Shown piece after piece: positions 25,132-36,600 of a stretch of 64,000 nucleotides of DNA. Within the stretch, counting starts at the first letter, position 1. Each line of letters starts with the position of its first letter. Under the pieces are notes generated by a model. It saw nothing but the letters and a program-made list of their open reading frames with translations. It did no database searches and was not told where the DNA came from. Origin of the DNA: Callipepla californica brunnescens (Eukaryota > Chordata > Aves > Galliformes > Odontophoridae); the NCBI GenBank assembly GCA_023055505.1, contig JALIRH010000036.1, positions 4,030,001 through 4,094,000 of the forward strand, given 5' to 3'. A program made the position numbers and the translations under genes.

Positions 25132-28100
25132 GCCCTTGGACAGCCCGGCTCTCGCCCGCCGCCCCCCGCCGGCACAGCGGCACTGCAGCGGGGAGGGGCC
25201 GGGAGCGGAGCCGCCGTTGTGAGGGGGGGGGAGATAAAAGAGAGCTGCTGTGGGAGCAGCAGAGTGCTGTCCGTCCGCTTGGTGCCTCTGGGGATTGCTG
25301 AACGCTCTCCAGGTGCAGCTGGTGCACCGAGGCGGTCGGTGGCAGGAGGGAAAGCTGCATGTGCTGCCACACGTCTGTTGTGCTACCATGTATATCTCAG
25401 TTATCTCTGTCGGTAGCTGCTCTGGCAGAAGCAGGGCACCGAGTGAGCTTCAGGCCATCGGTCTCCAAAATTCCCTGGCACTGCTGCCAGGTGAGACAGA
25501 TGTGCATTTGGGACGAGTTCACCTTCCTATCTAGAAACCCTCCGCGCTGCCAGCCTGGAAGTGAAGATCTCGGAACAGCAGGGTTGGGTTTCAAGGAACC
25601 TGCTCATCAATAAAATGCCTCATCAGGAAAATCCCAAGCTAATTTCAGCCTCTTTTCTTTCCCACTCTCAAAGAAAGAGGAGGTCCTCTTCTCAGAATAT
25701 TCCTCTGCCTTCTGTGAAAGAGTAAACCACGGCTTAGTGACCAAATGATTTGTGGCACTGGGATGAACGTGTCAATGCTCTTAAGGGTTTGGGAGATCAG
25801 CAGAGACGCATCTCAATTTCCTGTGCCCCTATTTTAAGTGGAATTACATTATGATAATAAAAAAACAAACATGGTGCTCGAGTTCAAATAATCAGTACAT
25901 CCCTGCTGCTCCGTGGGCTACCAGCTCTGTTACCTGGACTCATGGGGGAGAGGGAAACGAGCTGGAGAGCACCAAACCAGTCAACGTACGGCGTTTGTAA
26001 ATGAAGCTGTAAGAATATATGACAAGGATAATAAAGGAGGGGGAAAGGAAGAAACAGGGTGGTCCCTTAATACTGACCACAGTCAGAGGCTCCAGGCAAG
26101 AATGGGAAAGGCTCTCTGGTGGGACGACACGACAGCTCAGGTACAAGCTATATGCTCTGAGATCCTGAGCCTTCTGGAGTATTCTCAGCACAGAACCCAG
26201 GCAAAGAATTACCACCCGTCCCTTTGCTCTCTTCAGTTCACACTTAACGACCTCCTGAATTCCTCAGAGGAGCAGGCGGTGCGTGCACAAAGATTAAACC
26301 TGATAAAAAAAGAAAGAAAGAAAAAAAAAACCCTCTGCTTTTTCTCTGTTGGCTTTGCTTTCACTTTTGACAACTGAAAATATAATGAGTCGTGTAATTG
26401 TCAGCATACCACCTTGGAACAGGCACGATGAGGCTGGATCTGTGACTCACAAAAAGCCTTCCGTGTCCCCATAAAGCACCGAAGAGATAACCCACTTTCA
26501 TGTTCCAGTCAAACCACAAGCTAATCCAATTAAAGAGAGTACATGGGAATGCAGAATGTGCCACCTTAGCAAAGCGCCGGTCCGTCAGGGCTAATATCTC
26601 GCTTCTTGCAGAGTTCAGTGCTTAACACTTCAGTGGAAAATAAATAGAAGGCAGAAAACGTCTCGCTATTAGTGCCGTGCTCTCCGTGACAGAGCAAATA
26701 GTCTCACTGACCCCTGCAGGGCGAGGATAGTGTCCTGAGGCATGAAAGCTGCTCACCCTTTGCTTCGTTTGTACAGCAGTGCACTTCGTTACCATGCAGA
26801 GAAGAGCCAAGCCGTTTTAAAACGGGTCCTTTGAATTAGAGCGATGGCAGCCCCTTGTCTCAGTGAACTTGAAAAGCTCATCCCGCTCTGCGTGCTTAGC
26901 AAATACCTATTTGTTTAAACAGATCTGAGGAAAAGAAGAGCCCTGAGCATTCTGGCACTCTCCAAATTCGGCGAGCTGAACCCACACTGAGATTTCGTAT
27001 TTTTTAACGACCTGCAAGAAAAGGTCTGTGGAAGAACAAAACCATCTTTCACTTGGGAGGATTGTTTCTTCTGGAGAGTCGCTCACTGTTCTTCTGACTT
27101 TTGTTTTTGTTTGTTTCAGCACTGCAGCTCAGTCAGTGCAGAGAGCATCGCTGCATGCTCCCCATCCCCTTCTAGGGCTGCTGGACCACGAAAGGAGGCC
27201 GGCAGGGTGGACTGCCTGGAACCAAACCGATGACATCCACGAGCTGGGGAAGATTCCTTCCAGATTGCAATCGCAGTGATCTGGAGACACGCAGCTGCTT
27301 TTCATCTCGCTGTCCCCACTCACATCAGCAAGATTAGCACCAATGCAGCATGAGAACCAGACGTGGAAAGGGTCCTTAAATAGTAGAAAGAAAATAAAGA
27401 CATGGACCGCTAGAGGGAGGCAAGAGACCTGCAGTTCAGGAAGCTCCTCGGGCATTCATCGCCACTGGATTCAAACACAAGTAAAGCCGTCAATCTTCCC
27501 TCGACCATTTTCTGGTTCTCCTGCCTCTTCCGAGCAGCTGCAGCATTTTATTATTATTCTTTTTTTTTTTTCCCTAAAGAGAAGAGCCACGCTTGGAAAA
27601 TTTCCCTGCAGCAATTGTCTTCAGAGCAACTGATGCGCAGAGGGCCACATATGTTTAGAAACTTGACCTCTAGGGAACAATGGAGCTTTTTGCTTAGGAA
27701 TGTCTATTCAGACCCTTATCCTGCTTCTTCCAGCTCCCCGGTATTTCTTCTTCCCCTCAGAAATCTGTTCTGCTAAGGACAAGCATGTCCCTCTCCACTG
27801 GCATGGCTCTCCCCAGACTGGAAAGCAGAAAGGAAATGGGGACAATCTGGATTTCATTTCGGACAGTTTGAAGACAGTGAAAATATTTAATTTCAGTGGT
27901 CTGCAGAGCAGGCCCTGTGGTTGCTGAATTAGCTTTTGCTTGTGCCCAGCTGCTTTCCCAGAATCAGACCCATTGCCTACAGAGACACAGAGAAGAAACA
28001 AGATGCCCGAGCAACAAATAACCCAGCAGAGACCCAGTGTGCCACCAGACACCCAGGACTAGCCAAGGCTATGCAGAAAGATCTCACTCTTTGAGTTAAT

Positions 28101-30979
28101 TGCATGACTGTGGCTGCATTTTTGCTGGCTCTTCAATCAACGTAGATTACATTAAAATAATAAAAAAAACTCATGCTGGGTTCAGGAAGGAACCTGGCCA
28201 TTTGTACACCACAGTGCAAGGAAACAGGTCTGCAAACACTGTACCTGTATTCTTGAAGCCCTCCAAAGAACTCCACTTAAGCTCCATATTCCCCCAGCAA
28301 AGAACAAATACAGAAATCCAACCCAATATGTGTCACCTCAGTCCAGCAGAATGCTGGCATCTCTGGCTCCCAGCATCAAAAGCATAACGTGAACTTTTTT
28401 TTGTGGCATGCTGTTCTACTTTGTCTGTGGTGCTTAAGAAGAAAAAGAAAAAATAAATAAATTTATATCTCAGAAAAATGCTGTTGAGTCAGATGTTCCC
28501 AGTGGGACTGGCACCAGCTCCAGGATGATCTCACTCTGCCCAAAGTATCTTTTTTTCAAGGGTTCTCATTTGTCTTCACCTGACAACGAATAATCCAGCT
28601 TACAGGTTAGAACCACGACCAGTGAAGTCCTACAACAGTCCCAGGAAGGGCAGTTTGGATGAGACCTTTATTTTATGTGGTCCCTGGCTTCACCTGCTCA
28701 AGAACAATTGTCACTTGCCCTCAGAGAGGTGCACTTGCACCCTGCTCCTTCCACCCAAGCAGCAATGCAAGCTGCCTCCATCAGTGTCCCTGAAGGAACT
28801 CTGTCACCAGCTGTGATAGTACTCAGTGGGTGGCAGCCCTCCAAGAACAGAATGCACAGCAGGAACTTTGCAAGGTGTTAGTTGAGCAAGGAAGGAATTT
28901 GGGCTGGAAGAGATCTATAAAACTGTGCCATTAACTATTCCAGCAGGATATGTTATCTTCCCTTCTGGTCCTGCAAAATTATGTACTCCGAAGGAGCTGC
29001 CAGCCTTCATCTCTGTGATAAATGGTTTAGACTCCACAGAAGTGTTCATCACACACTTCTGGAGAGAAAGAATTTGTCTGTGAGCCCCACGTCTGAGACA
29101 AGTGATGATGTCCCACGCTGAAATCGCTGAATGCCCCACACTGAAACCACTGGAATAACTCACTGCATCAGAACTGCACTCTGTCGAGCACTTTAGGATG
29201 CTCTGAGATTAAACATGCTACTGGGAAGATTTTGATGCTGGTGATAGCTTAGGCAGGATCTCCAAAAAGCAAGACATAAAATCAACCTCAACTTGAAACT
29301 CTGTTACGTTCTCCTTTATTTCTTACATGCTAGGAGAGTTACACAACAAGGACAAATGGTAAAATTACGTAACAATAATGGTGAAAATTAATTCTGTGAC
29401 AATAAAGAATGAAACAAGATGTATGGACAGGCACAGAGCAGAAAAGAAAGGGCTCTATTTCCAGCCTGTTCTGCCAGTTGCCTCCTGTATCTTCTGGCAA
29501 ACAAATATCACATTGTGAAACCATTTCCTCACTTCAGCTCTCCCCTGCTCCTACATCACCAAGTAGCAGAAATACAAAACTGCACTGGAACTTCATTTCC
29601 ATCAGCCAAACGAACTCAAAGGGTTCATCCACTGCAGCAATTCGTATCAAAACAGTCTCAGAACAAACCTCAGTGCTCCCACATAACACCCTCTGGTTTG
29701 CATTATGAAACAGCCTTAAAATGCACTAGCTGTGTGTATTTCAAAAGGTAATTAAACTTATACAGCACGCTCCAGCTACTGATGCTTTCAGTCCAGAGGA
29801 TCAGACTGGTAGAAGTCACAACAACCTTTCCCACCTGAAACACATGCTCTTTGCATGAGCTTCCATTCAAATTGAGCTCCTTTACTCTTCAATTAAGAGC
29901 TCACCAGCTCATGGAAAGAAAATTTTTTCCCCAGACTCTCTGAAATGAGCTCTTTCACTTTCTTCTCCTTTTTACAAGTCACTGGCTCCATGCAAGTGCT
30001 TTTATTCTTTCATCTGTACTTATTTTCCTTCCTCTTGATAAGCATCCCTTCTATTTATGTCCAATTAAGATCATGACTGTCATCTTCACTATTCTAAGCC
30101 TACAATTTGCACGCACGTACTCTCTCCTGCAAATTATCATGCAATGATAAAAAGAGGGGAAGCATATATTACAGGTTACAGCACTCTTAGTGACTAAAAA
30201 ACACATTTAGCTGCTTATGAATGAGTTTACAGAGTAACAAAGCCAAGACAAGCATGATCAGTGGAAAAAAAAACCCACCTGCACTGCAGTTTTCCTATCA
30301 AGACAGCTGAAGTCGTAAGAAAAACCATAACATCTTAATTGCTCCAAAGACAAAAGTACAAGGATCAAAAACAGCAACGCCAGAAACTGAAGTAAAACCT
30401 AAAAGAAAAGGAACTTTTTGTATATATAGAAAGCTTTCTGAAATTTCTTCCTTCCAAAGAACTGAGTCAGCCTGAGAACAGCTTTTAGTACAACCCCTTC
30501 TAAGGTCACTGCTGTACACCTTTGCCTTGTTCCACACCAAGGGCTTACAGTACATTAAATCCACATACTCTAAAAGAGACTTTCTCTGCCTTCTCTGAGC
30601 CAGAGAACTCACTGAGAAGGAAACGGTATAAAAAATTACTGGGTGTTATGGTCATTTCAGCTAACTGAGCACAAAACATGGGCCTTGGGAAGCTGAGGAG
30701 ACCATGATGAGGCAAAGCCTGCTGAGAGCCTGCAAAGCAGCAGGAAAAGGAGCTTGTCAAGATGCAGCATTCCACCAGCACAGCGAGAACGCTACTTGGA
30801 GTAACTCGGGCAAAATCGTTCATCGTTTCTCAGGGAGAAAGGCTGAGATGAGAGATGGGAGAAAGAAAAAGCCAACCCGAATAGACTCACCCCGGGCCTC
30901 CAGCAGAGTGGGAGCAGAACACAGTCCTGCCTCTCAGCCAGTGGTTAACTACAAGTCCAGACTCCTAATTTCTGTGTGC

Positions 30980-31065
30980 AACATCACAGAACCATTCAGG
31001 CTGGAGAAGACCTTCAGGGTCATCAAGTCCCATTTTGATCAGTCAAGGGTTACACTGCTTTGTCT
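30980..31065 (-). mobile_element. CR1 LINE 3' end fragment
   Basis: The plus strand reads 'atcacagaaccattcaggct', 'ggagaagaccttcagggtca' and 'tcaagtcc', the reverse complement of the common avian CR1 tail. The element therefore lies in minus orientation. Only the tail and a little adjoining sequence are recognisable. Confidence 0.75.
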
Positions 31066-32333
31066 GACCATTATCCAAATTCAAACTTGTGATCAAAGCA
31101 AGGATGAGGAACTCAACAAGCTCTTCCTAGCACTTGTCTCAGAGAACAAATACATCTATTTCCCCTTAAGCTATTCTGCAGCCCAGAAGTCAAATAAAAT
31201 ATTTAAATGCCTCTGGAGTTTATGAGTAACCCCACTCTGAGCCGATGTCTGTGTGAGCTGCGCTAAGCAATTTGAACTGGCAAGTAAAGATCTCCAACCT
31301 TTGACTCACAGACATGAAAGGGAGGGAGAAAGAGATTAATGGCAATTATTTGAGACTGTGCCACCCTGATGGAATAACCAGAGCAGCCTTACACACCTGC
31401 AGGAATGCAGCCTGGGTTCCAATCAGATCCAGCCAAGGGCAACCTAGGAATGGCTGAATACTCTGGGAGAAGGGAAAGCAAAGACCTGGGCTCAATCCCA
31501 TACCCTCCTTACCACCATTTTTCAGTCTGCCTACTCTGAACTCTTCTGTGCAAGTGTACCTTGAGTGAACAGAAAGGCAGAAATCACAAAAATTCTCTGG
31601 AGAACAGTGGGAGAGCTAAGCAAATTATAAGATCGGGATTTGCTCAGCTGTTCCATATGCATCAGTAAATCAGACATCCAGGCTGGCAGCAGTGGAAAGA
31701 AAGGGTCTGTTTGAGACTTGATTCCTTCACTTGGGAGGCCCATAGTATTGAATAGCTCTCAAAACAGCCCTGGACCTCTGCAGTACATGTGTTCCTGCAG
31801 TAGGCACTTTCACCCAACCATGACAACATCACTTTCCATTTTTGGCCAAACCTGTACCCCTATTAGGCAGCACTGACACGTTCTCAGATAAGTGGCAAGA
31901 GTGGCTGTAACAGCCAGGTCACAAACCCTACTATGCAGCACGTGATATTCTCAGTTGTTAGGTGGTAAACCAAGATGCTTCCTTGGACCACGGCTACTTC
32001 ACCACCAGCAAAGATCTCAGGATTCTCCACGAAAGGAAGAAATCCATGCTGAGGCAGCAGCTGCAAGCAGAGCACTGCTTCAAGTCTGAAACCCCTCCTG
32101 ACACTCACAGTAGCTCCACACAAGCTCCTCTTCACACTTCCACCGCTCACAAAATCCTGGAGACCTTCCAGTTCTACTCAGTCACCTACCCCTTCCTCTG
32201 CCCTTCTCTTCAGACATCCAAAGAATAAGCTGGCAATCCCTGGCCAGCTACATGCTTCCACAAGAGCACAAGCTGTTGCCATCGTGCTCCCAACCTTATT
32301 TTCATCCATGCACAAAGGATCACAGGTGTGTCC

Positions 32334-32945
32334 TGGTTTGGGAATGGTGCCCCAGCATATCCCATGCAGTCAGAGAGACTGTATAGAGCTGCTAAGATTT
32401 TCTGGCTTTCTTGACACTTTACCTCAATACCTTGTGTGGTAACAATTACTGACTTCCAAACTTTTGAACATCCCCACCTGATACAGCAGAATGAGATGTG
32501 GAGCTCCCCTTCAGCCCACAGCCCTGCTATCTCAGGCATATACTCCCCAGAGAACAATGTCAAAACCTCCAAAAGTAAACTCCTATCCCTCCCTGGCTCC
32601 CCTTTGGTGACCGTGATCCATGAAAGTGCCTGACAGGCTATTTGGTGGAACGTGTTGTTAGCCTTGTTCCTCGTGGTTGGCTCATGGAAGTCATTCTTTT
32701 TAACAGTCAGTCTAACTGTGCTGTAATCATACCTTTTCTGTTTTTGTGATGAGCTCATAAGAGCTGTGTGGGGAGGATCCACTGAAGGACTGCAGGAAAA
32801 TCATACTCCAAATTCCACACAGGAGCTTAACTCTCCGTGATTTTTCTGGATCTGATCTAACTGACACTGGCATGACAGCACTGTACCTCCAAGTGCAGCT
32901 GAAAGTGCCTGCTCCTGACAAATCTGATTTGGTTTGCACTGAAAC
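32334..32945 (+). mobile_element. Possible avian solo LTR-like element (uncertain)
   Basis: The stretch begins with TGTCCTGGTTT, the opening typical of many avian endogenous-retrovirus LTRs. It continues as unique-looking, moderately AT-rich sequence; the right boundary is a guess. No gag, pol or env coding sequence is present. The 573-nt minus-strand open frame inside it has no recognisable motif. A search against avian repeat consensus sequences is needed to accept or reject it. Confidence 0.3.
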
Positions 32946-33294
32946 AAAAACAACTCAACAAACAAGCTTAGCGTGAGAAATACAAAGTTAGAACCCAGAG
33001 CTCTTTGGAGCTAATCCCAGCACTGCTTTGGTGGCAACCAGATCTGTGTGCTTCCCTTTCCCCCATAAAATGAGGATGTTGACATTTCCCAGTTTGTAAG
33101 ATGAGGTATTTATAGTGTTATTTGTGAAGGGCTGAATAAGCAATTCTTTGTACCTGGAATGTATAAAGTGCTCAGTGACAGTACTGTTCCTCTCAATGTA
33201 CATCAGCGTATGAGAGATCACAATCAGGCTTCGCTATTACTTTTCTAATGAATACATTGCATGAAAAAAATGCCTGATATAATGATGGCTGAGA

Positions 33295-33645
33295 TTAGTG
33301 TTGCAGGTTGGTTTATTTAAAGCAGTAACATCAAAGCAAAAAGTCTGCTGATTCAGCTCATAAAAATCATTGATGCATAAAAACAACAATAATATCAGAA
33401 AGAAAAAGGGAGGGAGGACTGGGAGAAAAAGAGAAGAACAGTAAACCCAAACCCATCATAAATGCACGCAAGACAGATGGCCTAACTCTTTCAGAAAGCA
33501 TTTGCAAACACCCTCATGCTTACTGGGGAGAAACTCTACATGAAAAAGGTATGGTAACTGGAGGGACGGGATATTATGACAGGCATCTCTTTTCCATCTA
33601 TCTTTGATTGAAGCTTCTGGTCCAGCCAGCAGCTTGGGAATGTCT
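33295..33645 (-). other. MXRA8: MXRA8 3' UTR and polyadenylation signal
   Basis: The minus strand carries AATAAA at 33317-33312, about 330 nt after the MXRA8 stop codon. This gives a compact 3' UTR with cleavage expected near 33295. Use of a more distal site further left cannot be excluded. Confidence 0.55.
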
Positions 33646-33671
33646 TCATTTACAATATTCCTTCCTGAAAT
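33646..33671 (-). CDS. MXRA8: MXRA8 coding exon 10 (C-terminal residues and stop)
   Basis: A 26-nt coding part after a TTTGCTTTCAG acceptor. It completes an Asp codon and reads FRKEYCK then TGA (33648-33646), matching the conserved vertebrate MXRA8 C terminus. Confidence 0.95.
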
Positions 33672-36600
33672 CTGAAAGCAAATTGAAATGGAGGTCAGTA
33701 CCTGGACTGAAACTTCAAACCATCCAAAGAAACACACAATGATATGGAATTAGCTATGCAGTTACAAGTGACCATTTGCAGTCAGCCATGTTTCCAGTAT
33801 CTTCTTCATAAACCTCACAGTGAGAAGTATGGCACATAAATTATTACACAGATCATCTCTGCAGAACATACGTAAAGTGTAATGAGAACTGCATCAAGAA
33901 CTGCAGATCTAAGGCAACTCATGGACTCTCTGGATCGTTCCCTTCTTGATTCCATTTCAGACACATTTAATATGTTCTAAATTCATATGAAAGGAGTCAC
34001 AGAACCTAACCTTCTTCTAAGCAAACCTGTCATAAGTGCAACTCTGCAAACTGACAGATAGTACCCAGAATTAGGTCTGGGTAAATGAAAGGAGATTCGG
34101 CCCCTGGAGGGAGGGAGCTGTTTTGCTGGATAGTCAGTGACTGCCTACTGCTGGTAAATTAATTCAACCCAGAACACCCTTCTGCACAGCATTTTCTTCT
34201 AAAATACCATGCCAGTACATTTTTGAGATGCATCTCTCTGAGGCTGTCATATAGCATGCACTATTCCAACCCTGCTGGGCATTCTTTTTCCAATGAAGAA
34301 AAATTCTATTTGTGTCACGTCAGAAGCTTTTAAAAGCCTAATCACTACTTGCATCTTGTGGCTCCATGATGAAAGGATAGGAAGGGAACTGGCTCCTCAT
34401 TCCTGCTGTCATCTGTCATGATGTTTACCATTCTTCATTTGACTGTGGCTTGGTCAGCTCACTGCTGTACTGTGCTTTTCCCTCCTCCAACCCATCAGAA
34501 GGTTCCTACAGCCAGCAATTAGGGTGAAGCAGGTCGTTATTACCTTTGTCTAAATCAATGTTCTTTGCTGGGAAACTCCTGGCTTGCTCAGCCTTCTCCT
34601 TCAGGATGTTGTTTTTGTAATCTGTATAGGGGAGGAGTGTATGTAATTCAGACAACCATTAGAATATTAAAAGAAAACAAAGCTTTACAAGCAAGGGATC
34701 AGCCCTTCCCTGAAGTACTCTACTCCTATCATCTCCAGATCTTTACGGGTCACTCATGGAGTTAATCAACTGCTCAGCAGAAGAAAATGCTATATCTGAA
34801 CATTGGTTTGTTGTTGTTGTTTTTCCTGGTACTAATCATACTTCAACTCTGCTCCCTCATAGGTACCGCAGAGTCTTCCATCATGACAGCAATTCATACT
34901 TGCTGCTGTCCTGCTTTGCAACTCACTCTCTGCAATTCCTTTGTTCCTTATTTCAACTTTTATCTGCCCTTTGCTCTCTGGGGTCATTACAGCAGTTCTA
35001 TAGCTTGCCACCCATAGGATGTCAGCTTGTTTCATTTAAAGGTTGCACCCTTACAAGGGATAAGATTCTCCTAAGTGTGCATTTACAACCACGAGGTTAA
35101 GTTACCACTAAATGAACACAGAAATGCCATTCAAGAGTCCTTAGTTACAACAAGTCTGGAAAATGGTTGCTAGCTGATACACACCCAGCCTGAAGTCTTC
35201 ACTTTTGTACTGAGTCAGATCTGTCGTGTCGACTGTAAATTCTTTAAGATTTACATCCTTCCTGAAAAATCAACGAGAGTGAAAAATGGTTACTGACACA
35301 TCCCTAAATAACTGGCTCCTTTTACTTTTTTTTTTTTCCACAATAGCTTTCTAGAGAATTTAATTTAAATTGTTTACTGGCTATACATCTGGAGGACAGC
35401 TGAAAAAACTCATAGAGGATTTAATTCTTTGTTAAATGCTGGTGATTTTCACAGTAATCCCCGCAGAATCCTTTTCTGACTCTACAAAGCTTCCCTGGAG
35501 AAAGCATGACAGAGAGATGACAGCATTGGCAGCCACTGCACGCAGATATTTTTCCAGTGTTTGCCCTTAACCTGTCAAATAGGTTTCAGAGGATCACACT
35601 ACTTATTAGGAAATCTGTTTCTCCTCTCTCTTGCTTTTATTGTCTTTTCTACTAACACCAAGAGATCCCTAGCTAATTGTGTGTCTGTTTTCCCCTCACA
35701 AATTTGTCCAGAGTCTAGAAAAACGGGGAACCAATCTGTTCTGGAACTTCCCCGTTCCTTCTACTTTACTGTGGGTAATAAAACATAAAGGGACCCAGAA
35801 ACGCAGTGTTGGCCCACGTCCATCTCACAGCAGGGTCCACAGGAGATCCGCACATTACCCCTTTAACTCCTAATGACGTCTCACAGAAACATGATCTGCA
35901 AATCACTTCCCAGATTATAACCACAGAATACACAACTGCCAAATGATCCCTACAAGCCGCCCTCTCCTGCCACACTCTGACAGCACGGAAGTTGCTCCCT
36001 GATACTCAGTCATTAAGCAAGTGTATATTTCCCTAATAACGACTAGACATAAACTCTACCAAAGAGCATGTGATGCAGGTGGCTTTATTCTTGCTAAACA
36101 GATGTCAGCTGCTTTAGGCTGTTAATGACAGCAGAGGCAAGGGACCAATAAGTTCATTTTTACACAGTCTACTTACAGACAGTACACTCTGTAAGGATAC
36201 TTACTCTCCATATTTCTTCACATTGTATTCATAACCTAAAGAGAGAGAAGAGAAGAGATAGAATGAGCAGTTACATCCAACCCAACCAACACCTCTTGGA
36301 TACCACCGACAACAGCAACACACAGCAGCTGTTCGGTCCTCTCTGCTGTGATGCTTTCAATAAGCACTGTGCTGCACACTAATCATTTGCAGAATCACCT
36401 CTCCTGCCACGGGATATGCCCCAGAACTCCACAGATGGCATTTTCCAGCACTCACCCCTCTGCCGGCGCTTGCGGGTGATGAAGACGACGATGATGAGCA
36501 GGACAATGAAGAGCAACAGCGTCGCCAGGACGTAGCCCAGCTGCTGGAAGAAGTGGATGCGGCTCTCAGGGATGATGACGTTGATCACATTGTGGCCCCT

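Larger units (their letters stand above)
23880..25340. promoter_or_regulatory. DVL1: DVL1 CpG island promoter
   Basis: Base composition changes sharply to very high GC with dense CpG, spanning DVL1 coding exon 1 and about 0.6 kb upstream. It contains several guanine-rich tracts on the plus strand (24481-24515, 24781-24798, 25048-25066) and a CTC/CCT repeat at 25078-25131. I saw no TATA box, which fits a dispersed-start CpG island promoter. The exact transcription start cannot be read from sequence. Because the island is symmetrical around the exon, divergent non-coding transcription to the right is possible but not shown. Confidence 0.85.
25341..33294. other. Intergenic region between MXRA8 3' end and DVL1 promoter
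   Basis: About 8 kb between the CpG island and the MXRA8 polyadenylation signal. No exon of a recognisable gene was found on either strand. It contains a CR1 fragment at about 30980-31065 and a possible LTR-like stretch starting near 32334. The longest open frame (minus, 32210-32782) shows no domain and is treated as chance or repeat-derived. Confidence 0.7.

Noticed and set aside
24678..25370. 230-codon minus-strand frame upstream of DVL1
   Set aside because: Different frame from DVL1, composed of Glu, Pro and Arg runs from the CTC repeat and GC-rich promoter; a chance open frame.
24202..25416. 404-codon plus-strand open frame over the DVL1 exon 1 region
   Set aside because: It is antisense to a proven DVL1 exon and lies in a CpG island where stops are rare; its product is Gly/Pro/Arg/Ser low complexity with no domain.
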